37,048 bases of DNA from NCBI GenBank assembly GCA_025930955.1, contig JAICNY010000006.1, positions 1-37,048 on the forward strand. The letters run 5' to 3'. Shown here piece by piece: positions 23,957-31,701 of the stretch; the first letter of the stretch is position 1; every line of letters begins with the position of its first letter. Made by a program: the position numbers and the translations under genes. The notes under the pieces were generated by a model. That model was not told the origin of the DNA and ran no database searches. It saw only the letters and a list, made by a program, of their open reading frames with translations. The DNA comes from Thermoleophilia bacterium (GTDB lineage Bacteria; Actinomycetota; Thermoleophilia; Gaiellales; Gaiellaceae).

Positions 23957-24631
23957 ATGGGGGTCGGCGCGGTCGTCTTCGACCTCGACGGCGTGATCGT
24001 CGACTCGGAGCACGTGTGGAACGAGGCGCGGATGCGGCTCGCCGAGGAGCGCGGAGGCCTCTGGCACGCCGGAGCCCAGCGGGCGATGATGGGCATGAGC
24101 TCGACCGAGTGGTCGCGCTACATGCACGAGGTGATCGAGCTCCCGGACCCGCCGGAGGAGATCTCCGCGGAGGTCGTGCGGCGGCTGTCCGCGATCTACC
24201 GCGAGGAGCTTCCGCTCATCCCCGGGGCGGTCGAGGCGGTGCGGCGCCTGCGGGCGCGCTTCCGGCTCGGGCTCGCGTCGTCGTCGAACCGCGAGCTGAT
24301 CGACCTCGTGCTCGACCTGGCCGGGATCGCCGAGTGCTTCGAGGCGACCGTCTCCTCCGAGGAGGTGGCCCGCGGGAAGCCGGCGCCGAACGTCTACCTC
24401 GAGGTCGCCCGCCTGCTCGAGCTGCCGCCCGAGGACTGCGCGGCGATCGAGGACTCCGAGAACGGGATCCTGAGCGCCCGCCGCGCCGGCATGCGCGTCG
24501 TCGCCGTCCCGAACCCCCGCTACCCGCCGGGGGATGCGGCGCTCGCGGAGGCGGACGTCGTCGTCCGCTCGCCGGCCGAGCTGACGCTCTCGCTCGTCGG
24601 CTCGATCCCGCCGCGCGAGTGGCGCGGCTGA
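23957..24631 (+). CDS. HAD-superfamily phosphatase (beta-phosphoglucomutase-like)
   Basis: This 224-residue protein is a subfamily-IA HAD hydrolase. Motif I is FDLDGVIVDSE, motif II is ASSSN, motif III is the lysine in GKPAP and motif IV is IEDSENG. A small helical cap follows motif I, as in beta-phosphoglucomutase or phosphoglycolate-phosphatase-like enzymes. The substrate, probably a small sugar phosphate, cannot be assigned. It lies 17 bp after the coiled-coil gene and may be cotranscribed. The ATG at 23957 is the only start that keeps motif I near the N-terminus. Confidence 0.88.
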   Translation: MGVGAVVFDLDGVIVDSEHVWNEARMRLAEERGGLWHAGAQRAMMGMSSTEWSRYMHEVIELPDPPEEISAEVVRRLSAIYREELPLIPGAVEAVRRLRARFRLGLASSSNRELIDLVLDLAGIAECFEATVSSEEVARGKPAPNVYLEVARLLELPPEDCAAIEDSENGILSARRAGMRVVAVPNPRYPPGDAALAEADVVVRSPAELTLSLVGSIPPREWRG

Positions 24632-24743
24632 GGCGCCCTGGTACGCGTTCACGCAGGCGCGCCGCGGACCGCACCTCGTTCCAGGGATCCGGCTCGCGGC
24701 CCGGCGCCCGCGCGCCGACACTCGGAGTGGGACTTCTGCGGCA

Positions 24744-24956
24744 ATGCTTCTTCGCATCGACAACCCGGCCTCGGCCGACGACCTCGTGCGTTTCTTCGAG
24801 ACGCACGACTACGTCGTGGAGCGGCGTGGCGACACGCTCGTCCACGTCCGGCCGTCGAGCGCGCTCGGCGAGCGGGCTGACCGCGAGCGAGTCGTCCGCG
24901 ACCTCGAAGCGTGGCTGGCCTGGAACCCCGGCGCGCGGGCCGAGCTCGTGGACTGA
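24744..24956 (+). CDS. Small protein of unknown function
   Basis: I do not recognise this 70-residue protein. It begins MLLRIDNPASADDLVRFFE, has a VVERRGDTLVHVRPS strand pair, then a helix RERVVRDLEAWLAWNPGA and ends AELVD. The composition is balanced (Leu, Val, Arg, Asp, Glu), unlike shadow frames in this GC-rich DNA, so it is probably real. It lies between a HAD gene and the convergent fabF gene. Confidence 0.6.
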   Translation: MLLRIDNPASADDLVRFFETHDYVVERRGDTLVHVRPSSALGERADRERVVRDLEAWLAWNPGARAELVD

Positions 24957-25022
24957 GCGGCGGGCGGGAGCGGGTGCCCGCCCGCCGGTCGGTCCGTGAG
25001 TCGGCCAGGGCCGGCTTCGCGC

Positions 25023-26252
25023 CTACGAGGCGCGACCCAGGAGGACGCAGGCGTTGTGCCCGCCGAGGCCCATCGCGTTCGAGAGCGCGACGCCCACCTT
25101 CTCCTCGCGAGCGACGTTCGGGACGTAGTCGAGGTCGCAGTCGGGATCGGGGTCGTCGAGGTTGATCGTCGGCGGGACGACGCCCTCGTGGATCGCCTTC
25201 GCGCAGGCGAGCGCCTCGATCGCCCCGGCCGCGCCGAAGAGATGGCCGATCATCGACTTCGTCGAGGAGATCGTCAGGTCGTACGCATGGTCGCCGAACA
25301 CCTGCTTGATCGCCTTCGTCTCGGCGATGTCGCCCTGTGGCGTCGCGGTGCCGTGCGCGTTCACGTAGTCGACCTGCTCCGGCTCGAGCCCGGCGGTCTC
25401 GAGCGCGCGGCTCATCATCGCGGCGACGCCGGTCCCCGTCGGATCGGGCTGGATCATGTTGTGCGCGTCGTTCGAGGAGCCCGCGCCGAGCACCTCCGCA
25501 TAGATCGTCGCGCCGCGCTTCTCGGCCGTCTCGTAGTCCTCGAGCATGAGCACGGCCGCGCCCTCGGACATGACGAACCCGTCTCGGCCGGCGTCGAAGG
25601 GCCGCGAGGCGCGGGCCGGCTCGTCGTTTCGGGTCGCGAGGCCGCGCATGGCGCAGAAGCCGCCGAGGACGAGCGGGCTGATCGCGCCCTCCGTCCCGCC
25701 GGCCAGCACGGCGTCCGCCTGGCCCGTGCGGATGAGCTCGGCGCCCTCGGCGATCGAGTGCGACCCGGACGCGCAGGCGGAGACGACCGCGCAGTTCGGG
25801 CCCTTGAGCCCGAGCTCGATCGCGAGGTGGCCGCTCGGGGAGTCCGGCAGGAAGTTCGCGAGGAAGAACGGGCTCATTCGGTCCCAGCCGCGCTCCTTCA
25901 GGACCTCCCACTGCTGGAGCGACTGGTTGATCCCGCCGACGCAGCAGCCGACGACGACGCCGACCCGCTCGGGCGTGAAGCCGTTCATGCCGGCGTCGCC
26001 CATCGCCTCGCGCGCGGCCGCGACGGCGAAGAGCACCGCGCGATCGACGTGACGGGCCTTCTTCGCCGACATGACGTCGGTCGGCTCGAGACCCTTCACC
26101 TCGCCGGCGATCCGGACGGGGAACTCGCTCGGGTCGAAGGCGGTGATCGTGTCGATCCCGCTCTCGCCGGCGACGAGCGCGTTCCAGGTCGTCTCGACGT
26201 CGTTTCCAACAGGGGTCACCGCCCCCATCCCCGTTACGGCTACGTGACGCAT
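25023..26252 (-). CDS. fabF: 3-oxoacyl-ACP synthase II (beta-ketoacyl-ACP synthase)
   Basis: FabF extends acyl-ACP by two carbons from malonyl-ACP in type-II fatty acid synthesis in the cytoplasm. The 409 residues keep the full Cys-His-His set: Cys160 in VVSACASGSHS, His300 in NAHGTATPQGD and His337 in KSMIGHLFGA, plus Lys332. The N-terminus MRHVAVTGMGAVTPVGNDV is typical, which fixes the start at the ATG at 26252. The frame is open upstream into the preceding gene, but that part has no family similarity. It is the second gene of a likely pair with the unknown protein at 26285. No other fatty acid synthesis gene is in the window, so it may be a stand-alone copy. Confidence 0.95.
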   Translation of the reverse strand: MRHVAVTGMGAVTPVGNDVETTWNALVAGESGIDTITAFDPSEFPVRIAGEVKGLEPTDVMSAKKARHVDRAVLFAVAAAREAMGDAGMNGFTPERVGVVVGCCVGGINQSLQQWEVLKERGWDRMSPFFLANFLPDSPSGHLAIELGLKGPNCAVVSACASGSHSIAEGAELIRTGQADAVLAGGTEGAISPLVLGGFCAMRGLATRNDEPARASRPFDAGRDGFVMSEGAAVLMLEDYETAEKRGATIYAEVLGAGSSNDAHNMIQPDPTGTGVAAMMSRALETAGLEPEQVDYVNAHGTATPQGDIAETKAIKQVFGDHAYDLTISSTKSMIGHLFGAAGAIEALACAKAIHEGVVPPTINLDDPDPDCDLDYVPNVAREEKVGVALSNAMGLGGHNACVLLGRAS

Positions 26253-26284
26253 CTGATGGTTGGACGTGCCCGGGCCGCGCCGGG

Positions 26285-26599
26285 TTACACGTCTTCCCGC
26301 TCGAGGCGGAAGCGGCAGAACTCGCGCCCGAGGAGGAGGCCGCGGCCGTCCCACGTCGTGGAGTCGCGGGCGACGAGCTCGTCGCGGACGGGAAGACCGA
26401 CGTAATCGAGAACGGCGTGGTCCGAGTCGGGGCGGCGCACCTTGAAGTGCGCGGCCGGCGCACCGGCGAGGAGTGTCCAACCCCTCGCGCCGAAGATCCG
26501 CTTCGAGACGCCGAACGGAGGCAGCGCACCGCTCTCGCGGACGACCCTCCACACGCCGTCGAGACGACCCGTGCGGCTACCTTCGGTCTGTGGACGCAT
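26285..26599 (-). CDS. Conserved-looking protein of unknown function
   Basis: This 104-residue protein is not recognised with a named domain. It has LDGVWRVVRESGALPPFGVSKRI, then a strand-rich middle (GWTLLAGAPAAHFKV, LDYVGLPVRDEL) and ends WDGRGLLLGREFCRFRLEREDV, with a beta-rich, lipocalin- or SH3-like feel. The sequence is ordered and non-repetitive, so it is probably real. The ATG start overlaps the first codons of the divergent kinase-like gene by 10 bp; a GTG at 26554 is a shorter alternative. It is 32 bp upstream of fabF and likely cotranscribed with it. Confidence 0.62.
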   Translation of the reverse strand: MRPQTEGSRTGRLDGVWRVVRESGALPPFGVSKRIFGARGWTLLAGAPAAHFKVRRPDSDHAVLDYVGLPVRDELVARDSTTWDGRGLLLGREFCRFRLEREDV

Positions 26600-27126
26600 A
26601 CGACGTCGTCAATGCCCTGCTCGGTGTCCTGTACATCCTGCTCTCGCTCGTCCTCGCACGCTATGCCGCGCGTGTCGGCCGGTCCTTTCCCTGGTTCGCG
26701 CTCCTCGTCATCCTCTTCTTTGCCCGCGGCGTTGATCGAGTGTACGCGGCGTTCGGCGACGAGCAGCGGCTCGGCATCCTCGTGGACGGGATCCTGATCG
26801 CGGTGCTCGTCGCGCTCATCCTCGGGATCGATCGGACCGCGACGGCCCTCAGGGCGGCGCACGACGAGGCGGCCGTGCGGGAGGAGGAGTACCGGCGAGC
26901 GCTCACGGACTACCGGCGGCTCGCGCGCCACCGGCTCGCGAACCCGCTCGCGGCGATCCGCGGGAGCATCGTGACGCTTCGGGACGTCCCGGAGCTCGAC
27001 GCCGAGGAGCGCCGCCAGCTCCTCGACGCGCTCGAGTCGGAGGCGATCCGGCTGGAGAAGATCGCCCTCGACCCGGAGGTCATCGGGCCCGAGGAGCGCG
27101 GGCTCGACCCGCGGCCGAAGCTGTAG
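26590..27126 (+). CDS. Membrane sensor-kinase-like protein lacking the ATPase domain
   Basis: This 178-residue protein has two to three membrane helices (about 6-22, 32-48, 63-80), then a linker and a dimerisation/histidine-phosphotransfer-like segment: ARHRLANPLAAIRGSIVTL with a candidate phospho-histidine, followed by ELDAEERRQLLDALESEAIRLEK. This is the HisKA two-helix pattern. The ATP-binding HATPase domain that should follow is missing; the protein ends 40 residues later in a Pro/Arg tail. It may be phosphorylated by another kinase, act as a phosphatase or dimer partner, or be a truncated remnant. The GTG start lies 6 nt after a TACCTT box (26578-26583). Confidence 0.68.
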   Translation: MDAYDVVNALLGVLYILLSLVLARYAARVGRSFPWFALLVILFFARGVDRVYAAFGDEQRLGILVDGILIAVLVALILGIDRTATALRAAHDEAAVREEEYRRALTDYRRLARHRLANPLAAIRGSIVTLRDVPELDAEERRQLLDALESEAIRLEKIALDPEVIGPEERGLDPRPKL

Positions 27127-27167
27127 CCCGTTTCGGGCGGCGCCGCGGCGGAAATCCCATCGCGGCA

Positions 27168-27557
27168 GTGCGGCTCACGGCATTCGTCCCCGTTCTCTGG
27201 CTCGCGGGCGTCCTGGGACTGCTCGCGGCGGCCGGCTGGGAGCGCGGGACGGGCGACGTCGCGGAGGCGGGCTCGAAGCCGGTCGCGGTGGCGGAGGGCC
27301 GCGTGGCGGCGACGACCGCGAACGCCACGAAGCCGACGAAGCTCTGGCGCGGCAAGAAGGGCGTCCGCTACGAGCGCTCGTACCGGATCTGTAGCGTCTT
27401 CACCGTGAAGGAGGTGGCCCGGGAGCTCGGAGTCCCCGCACGGCGGAAGCAGGCGGCGCTCGCACACGCGAACGCGTGGTACGACCCGCCCTTCCGGCAG
27501 GCCGCCTACCGCGGCTGCCTGGACGCCTTCCGGGGTCGTCCGCCGGCGCTCGGGTGA
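27168..27557 (+). CDS. Small exported protein of unknown function
   Basis: This 129-residue protein starts at GTG with a clear signal or anchor (FVPVLWLAGVLGLLAAAGW), then a Thr/Ala/Lys linker and a compact C-terminal domain containing two cysteines: RICSVFTVKEVARELGVPA and WYDPPFRQAAYRGCLDAF. These could form a disulfide outside the cell. The stop overlaps the start of the DNA ligase gene by 4 bases (GTGA), so they are translated together, though no functional link is evident. I do not recognise the domain. Confidence 0.65.
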   Translation: MRLTAFVPVLWLAGVLGLLAAAGWERGTGDVAEAGSKPVAVAEGRVAATTANATKPTKLWRGKKGVRYERSYRICSVFTVKEVARELGVPARRKQAALAHANAWYDPPFRQAAYRGCLDAFRGRPPALG

Positions 27558-28576
27558 GCTCGGACGAGCTCCCGGTCCCGGCCGGGCTGCCGTTCCCGCC
27601 GATGGAGGCGGAGCTCGTGCGCGAGCTGCCGGACGGTGACGGCTGGCAGTACGAGCCGAAGTGGGACGGCTTTCGCGGCGTCCTCGAGAACCTCGACGGA
27701 GAGCTGCACCTCTGGAGCCGGAACGGACGGCCGCTCCTGCGCTACTTCCCGGAGCTCGCCGGGCTCGGCGTCCGGCTCCCCCCGCGCTCGGCGCTTGACG
27801 GGGAGGTGGTCGTCGAGCGGGAGGGCGCCCTCGACTTCGACTCGCTCCAGATGCGGCTCCACCCGGCCGAGAGCAGGGTCCGGAAGCTCTCGGCGGAGAT
27901 CCCGGCGCGCTACGTCTGCTTCGACGTGCTCGTGTGGGAGGGCGAGGACGTCTGGCCGCTGGCGCTCGAGGAGCGCCGCGCGCGCGTCGAGGCGCTGCCG
28001 TTCGACGTCTCGCCCGCGACGGGCGAGCTCGCGGTCGCGCGCGGCTGGGAGGAGAGCCTCGAGGCGGCGGGCTTCGACGGCGTGATCGCGAAGCGGCTCG
28101 GGTCGCCGTACCTTCCCGGCTCGCGCGAGGCGGTCGTGAAGGTGAAGCGCCACCTGGCCGCGGACTGCGTCGTGATCGGCGTGACGTGGAGCGAGAAGGG
28201 CGCGGGCTTCGCATCGCTCATGCTCGGCCTGTGGGACGGCGACGCGCTCCGGCCCGTCGGGACGGCGTCCGCGGCCGGGAAGCGGCGGGAGGAGATCGAG
28301 GCGGCCGTGCTCCCGCTGCTCGGGCCGTCTCCCGAGCGGCGGCCGCGCGGCGAGCCGAGCCGCTGGCGCCGCGACGTGACGCTCGAGTGGTCGCCGGTCG
28401 AGCCGAAGCTCGTCGTCGAGGTGCGCTACGACAAGTGGCAGAAGGGCCGCTTCCGGCACGGCACGCGGTTCCTCCGCTTCCGGCCGGACAAGGACCCGTC
28501 CGCGTGCACGGTCGACCAGGTGCGCCCGAAGCCCGGCGCGGGCGACGTGACCGTGCGGCAGCTGCTCGGCTCCTAG
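27554..28576 (+). CDS. ATP-dependent DNA ligase (LigC-type)
   Basis: This 340-residue ligase has the nucleotidyltransferase and OB-fold core only. Motif I is EPKWDGFR with AMP-binding Lys36; motif III lies near RYVCFDVLVWEG, motif IV is DGVIAKRLG and motif V is VKVKRH. A C-terminal OB-fold follows (GVTWSEKGAGFASLMLGLWDG to about 330). It resembles the small actinobacterial ATP ligases that act in repair and not in replication. It lacks the primase and nuclease domains of LigD. The GTG overlaps the previous stop. A REP-like element lies just downstream. Confidence 0.92.
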   Translation: MSSDELPVPAGLPFPPMEAELVRELPDGDGWQYEPKWDGFRGVLENLDGELHLWSRNGRPLLRYFPELAGLGVRLPPRSALDGEVVVEREGALDFDSLQMRLHPAESRVRKLSAEIPARYVCFDVLVWEGEDVWPLALEERRARVEALPFDVSPATGELAVARGWEESLEAAGFDGVIAKRLGSPYLPGSREAVVKVKRHLAADCVVIGVTWSEKGAGFASLMLGLWDGDALRPVGTASAAGKRREEIEAAVLPLLGPSPERRPRGEPSRWRRDVTLEWSPVEPKLVVEVRYDKWQKGRFRHGTRFLRFRPDKDPSACTVDQVRPKPGAGDVTVRQLLGS

Positions 28577-28617
28577 CGCCGGACGCGGCGGCGCGTTCTC
28601 CGACGCGTCTCGCCGGG

Positions 28618-28782
28618 TCACGCCCTGGGGACTGTCCCCGAGGCACGGCTCTTCGGGCCGGCCGGGCCGCATCGGCTCCCGGGGGCCGAGCCGACGAGAT
28701 TCCCGCACGGGGATTGGAGCTCCGCGCCTGGACGCGTCCCTCGCGGCCATGGGCGAGGGACTGTCCCCGGGTCATGGCCCGG
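28618..28782. repeat. REP-like intergenic element, copy 2
   Basis: This is the inverted second copy of the element at 3080-3240. Palindromes GGGGACTGTCCCC (28627-28639) and GGGACTGTCCCC (28757-28768) bound it. Bases 28742-28770 are the exact reverse complement of 3091-3119, and the GGACGCGTCC palindrome (28730-28739) is also shared, with one base of length difference between the two blocks. It lies between the convergent ligase and glycosidase genes. The central parts of the two copies differ, as in BIME-like arrays. Confidence 0.7.
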
Positions 28783-28809
28783 CGGGACAGGGAGCCGACG
28801 GCGAGCCGG

Positions 28810-30702
28810 TCAGCGCACGTCGAGGCGGAGGAGGTCGAGCCCCGCCGCGAACCGGGCCGGGCCGGTCGCCACGACACGCAGCCGCACGACCGCGGACGCG
28901 CGCGCGAACGAGGGGGGCACGCCCCCCGCGAGCAGACGGTCGACGGGCCCGAGCCGCCGCGAGCCGACGGCCACCCACCGCCCGGTGGCCGGGTTCCGCG
29001 CCTCGAGCCGCGCCAGCACCCCGGCAGTCGAGGAGCGCGCGTCGAGCACCGCCGTGAGCCGCTTCGGCACCCGCGCGCACGCCGGCCGGCGCACCGAGGC
29101 GTCGAACGACGCCCGCCACTTCCCGCCCCGCGCCCGCGCCCGCACGACGACCCGCCGCCCGTCGTCCGCCTGCAGCGCCGCCCGCGAGGGGAAGTACCGC
29201 TCGAGCTCGCCCGTGGGCGTCGCGCAGGCCGCTCCCGACCGCGCCCCGACGTTCCCGACCGTGTCGACCGGGACGACCGAGTACCGGTACGTCCGCCCGT
29301 TCACCACCGTCGCGTCGACGAACGGGGAGCGAACGGGCTCCGAGGTCAGCCGCGTCCACGGGCCGCCGGCCCGCGGCGCCCGCTCGACGCGGTAGCCGAG
29401 CACGTCGTCGTCCGGGCTCGGAGCCCACGACACCCGCACCGTTGCGATCCCGGGCTGCGCTCGAATCGAAGGAGATGCCCGCGGCGCCACGCTCTCCGGA
29501 ACCGGCGCACCGCCCTTGAGCGCCGCGCAGTCGACGTCGCCCGCCGCAGCCTCGGCGATCGCGTCGCGCGCGTAGAAGGACGACGTCTTCATGGTCCCGT
29601 CCGCCCAGAGGAAGCCCGACTGCCAGCGGTTCAGCGGCTCCTCGTCGCGCACGAGGTAGTTGAAGAAGGCCTGCACGTACGGCTGGCAGGCCGCGAGCCG
29701 GATCGCGTCCACGATCTGCGCCCGCCGGTCGGGGGCATCCGCCGGGTAGGGCGGGCCGGAGTCGCCGCCGGCGTCGTCCGGCACGACGACGGCCGTCTCG
29801 GTCCCGGAGTACGCGCCCGCCTTGGCCGGCACGGGCTGCGTCTGGAACCCGGCCTCCGTGTACCAGATCCAGACGCACCCGACTGCGTCGCAGCGGCCGG
29901 GCCGCGGCTGCGCCGTGCCGCCGAACGCCCCCGCATACGCGGACATGAGGCGCGACCAGTCCCCCTGCGAGATCCAGGTCTGATCGGTGTGGAACCACCA
30001 CGGACGCTCGGCCGCGTCGCGCCCGTACGCGTTGTGGCCGACCGTGTCGAAGATCCGCTTCGTCCGGCCGCTCAGCCGGTACGCGGCGCCCATCTCCTCG
30101 ATGAAGCGGAGCGGCGAATGGGAGATGTTGCTGACGGCGTGCGGCCGGTTGTTCCCGCTCGGGGACGTGCTGGGCGCGACGATGTTCACGTCCGGCCGGA
30201 AGGCGTGGAGCACGTCCCAGCAGCGCGCGAGCAGCGCGACGTAGGCCGCGGGAGCAACGCTCGCGTCGCCCGGGTCTGTCCCGGCGAACTGCGGGCGCCA
30301 GGCCGCGGTCTTGTTCGGCTCGTTCCAGATCCCGATGTCCCGGACGGACGGGACCGCCTCGAGCAGCGCGCGCACGTACCCGCAGTAGCGGTCGCGCGAG
30401 GAGGGGTCCTGTGGCGAGGACACGGAGGACCCGACCGACACGAGCAGGCGCGCGCCGGGCGGCAGCGCCGCGGCGGCCGCTTCGACGGATGCGATTGCCG
30501 CCGCGTCCGGCTCCGAGTGCTCGGGGTTCCACTCCACCCACATGCGCGCGCCGCCGAGCCCGAGGTCGGCCAGCGCCGGCCCGCTCCCCGCGAGCACCTC
30601 GGGCGCATCGACGGCGCCCGTGAAGAACCCGGGCGCGGCCGCCGCGCCGCCCACCCCCACGCTGAGAGCGATGACGCAGCCGACGATGCACGCGAGCCTC
30701 AA
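28810..30702 (-). CDS. Exported glycosidase-like protein with Fn3 domain
   Basis: This protein of 630 residues has a signal peptide (MRLACIVGC followed by a Val/Ala core, cleavage near GGAAAAP). A clan-A (TIM-barrel) glycoside hydrolase-like domain follows, with the acid/base Glu128 in GIWNEPNK and a candidate nucleophile Glu283 in WIWYTEAG. Next is a fibronectin type III domain (about 415-510, ATVRVSWAPSPDDDVLGYRVERA) and a C-terminal beta-rich domain. The TTG start at 30702 is chosen because it follows a strong GGAGGGGGG ribosome binding site and opens directly into the signal peptide. A G/C palindrome at 30761-30774 lies upstream. It probably trims or remodels a polysaccharide, perhaps the product of the adjacent cluster. 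Confidence 0.8.
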   Translation of the reverse strand: MRLACIVGCVIALSVGVGGAAAAPGFFTGAVDAPEVLAGSGPALADLGLGGARMWVEWNPEHSEPDAAAIASVEAAAAALPPGARLLVSVGSSVSSPQDPSSRDRYCGYVRALLEAVPSVRDIGIWNEPNKTAAWRPQFAGTDPGDASVAPAAYVALLARCWDVLHAFRPDVNIVAPSTSPSGNNRPHAVSNISHSPLRFIEEMGAAYRLSGRTKRIFDTVGHNAYGRDAAERPWWFHTDQTWISQGDWSRLMSAYAGAFGGTAQPRPGRCDAVGCVWIWYTEAGFQTQPVPAKAGAYSGTETAVVVPDDAGGDSGPPYPADAPDRRAQIVDAIRLAACQPYVQAFFNYLVRDEEPLNRWQSGFLWADGTMKTSSFYARDAIAEAAAGDVDCAALKGGAPVPESVAPRASPSIRAQPGIATVRVSWAPSPDDDVLGYRVERAPRAGGPWTRLTSEPVRSPFVDATVVNGRTYRYSVVPVDTVGNVGARSGAACATPTGELERYFPSRAALQADDGRRVVVRARARGGKWRASFDASVRRPACARVPKRLTAVLDARSSTAGVLARLEARNPATGRWVAVGSRRLGPVDRLLAGGVPPSFARASAVVRLRVVATGPARFAAGLDLLRLDVR

Positions 30703-30760
30703 GAGCGGATCCCCCCTCCGTCCGCGGTCCAGGGGCGCCAACAGTAGCCCATGCGGGATT

Positions 30761-30774
30761 CCCCCATCGGGGGG
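30761..30774 (-). promoter_or_regulatory. Palindrome upstream of the exported glycosidase
   Basis: CCCCC-ATCG-GGGGG has 5-bp arms around 4 bases. It lies 58 bp before the TTG start and, on the minus strand, is followed by AATCCCGCATGGGCTACTG. Its form resembles the palindrome upstream of the S8 protease (15653-15664), so both may be sites for one regulator. A bulged hairpin with ATGAG/CTCAT arms lies nearby at 30803-30825. Confidence 0.3.
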
Positions 30775-30960
30775 GTAGGTGAAACGCGGTGGCCGCCACA
30801 TGATGAGAGCGCCGGCTCCCCTCATAACCCGGCACCGACGACGCCCGTCACGATCAAGCGGCTCCCCATGGCTCGCCGAGGCGGGCTTCGTCCTTTAAGC
30901 GGCCGGGGCGCCGGGTGCGGGCACGGAAGCCGCCGATCGACGTTGGTACGATGGCCGCAC

Positions 30961-31051
30961 GGAGAAGTGGCCGAGTGGCTGAAGGCGGCGCCCTGCTAAG
31001 GCGTTAGGGGGGCACAAGCTTCCCTCGAGGGTTCGAATCCCTCCTTCTCCG
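30961..31051 (+). tRNA. tRNA-Ser (anticodon GCU)
   Basis: This is a 91-nt tRNA with a long variable arm. The acceptor pairs GGAGAAG with CTTCTCC; the anticodon loop CTGCTAA gives anticodon GCT (reading AGC/AGU). The T-arm is GAGGGTTCGAATCCCTC. The discriminator is G and CCA is not encoded. A TACGAT box at 30947-30952 lies 8 nt upstream. Confidence 0.95.
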
Positions 31052-31113
31052 CCTCACGAGTTGGACGACGGCGCGCCGCGAACGGCGGAGCGCCGCGCGA
31101 CGGCCCGAGCGCG

Positions 31114-31674
31114 CTAGCCGCGATTCGCGCGCCGCTGCCGCAGGCCGACCGCGACCACGGTGGCGGCCGTCACGGCCAGGAGCGCGAGGAGCAGGCCGAG
31201 CAGGCGCCGGGAGTCGCTGCCCTCGACCGCGGTGACGGCGGAGGAGACGACCCCGGACGACTCCGTGCCGGACGACACCGCCTCGGGGAGCTCGCCGCCG
31301 CGCTCCATCCGCTCGGACGAGCCAGAGCCACCGCCCTTGTTCTTTCCGGCGCGCTCCTGCGGAGCGCCATAGGTCGACGACGACACGACCTGCGTGAGGA
31401 GCGGCGCGTCGGAGCCGCCCTGCGCGTCGATCTGCTGCTGCACGCCGCTCGGCGGGGGCGTAGAGCTCGGCGGGTCGGCCGTCGGATGCGCCGTGCCGCT
31501 CCCCGTCGGGACGTCCTCGACGTACTGGTCGACCGCACCCGGGCCGCCCGACAGCTGCGCGTGGGCGGGCGCCGAGGTTGCCAGTAGGGTGGCGCCGACG
31601 ATCGCCGCGAACGCGAGTACGCGTCGTCGCGGGACGCTCCGCCGCATGAGCTCGACCCCGAACACTGACCTCAT
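31114..31674 (-). CDS. Exported Pro/Ser/Thr-rich protein with C-terminal membrane anchor
   Basis: This 186-residue protein has a signal peptide (RRRVLAFAAIVGATLLATSAPAHA), then QLSGGPGAVDQYVEDVPTGSG, a disordered Pro/Ser/Thr/Gly region, and a C-terminal hydrophobic helix (RRLLGLLLALLAVTAATVV) followed by basic residues. The layout is that of a cell-surface protein held by a tail anchor, but there is no LPXTG sorting motif. Its function is unknown. It is divergent from the O-antigen-ligase-like gene with only 27 bp between starts, which suggests it belongs with the surface-polysaccharide cluster. The ATG at 31674 is used; another ATG lies 9 codons in. Confidence 0.75.
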   Translation of the reverse strand: MRSVFGVELMRRSVPRRRVLAFAAIVGATLLATSAPAHAQLSGGPGAVDQYVEDVPTGSGTAHPTADPPSSTPPPSGVQQQIDAQGGSDAPLLTQVVSSSTYGAPQERAGKNKGGGSGSSERMERGGELPEAVSSGTESSGVVSSAVTAVEGSDSRRLLGLLLALLAVTAATVVAVGLRQRRANRG

Positions 31675-31701
31675 CGTCGTTACGCCTGCCCCGGCTGTCA
31701 A

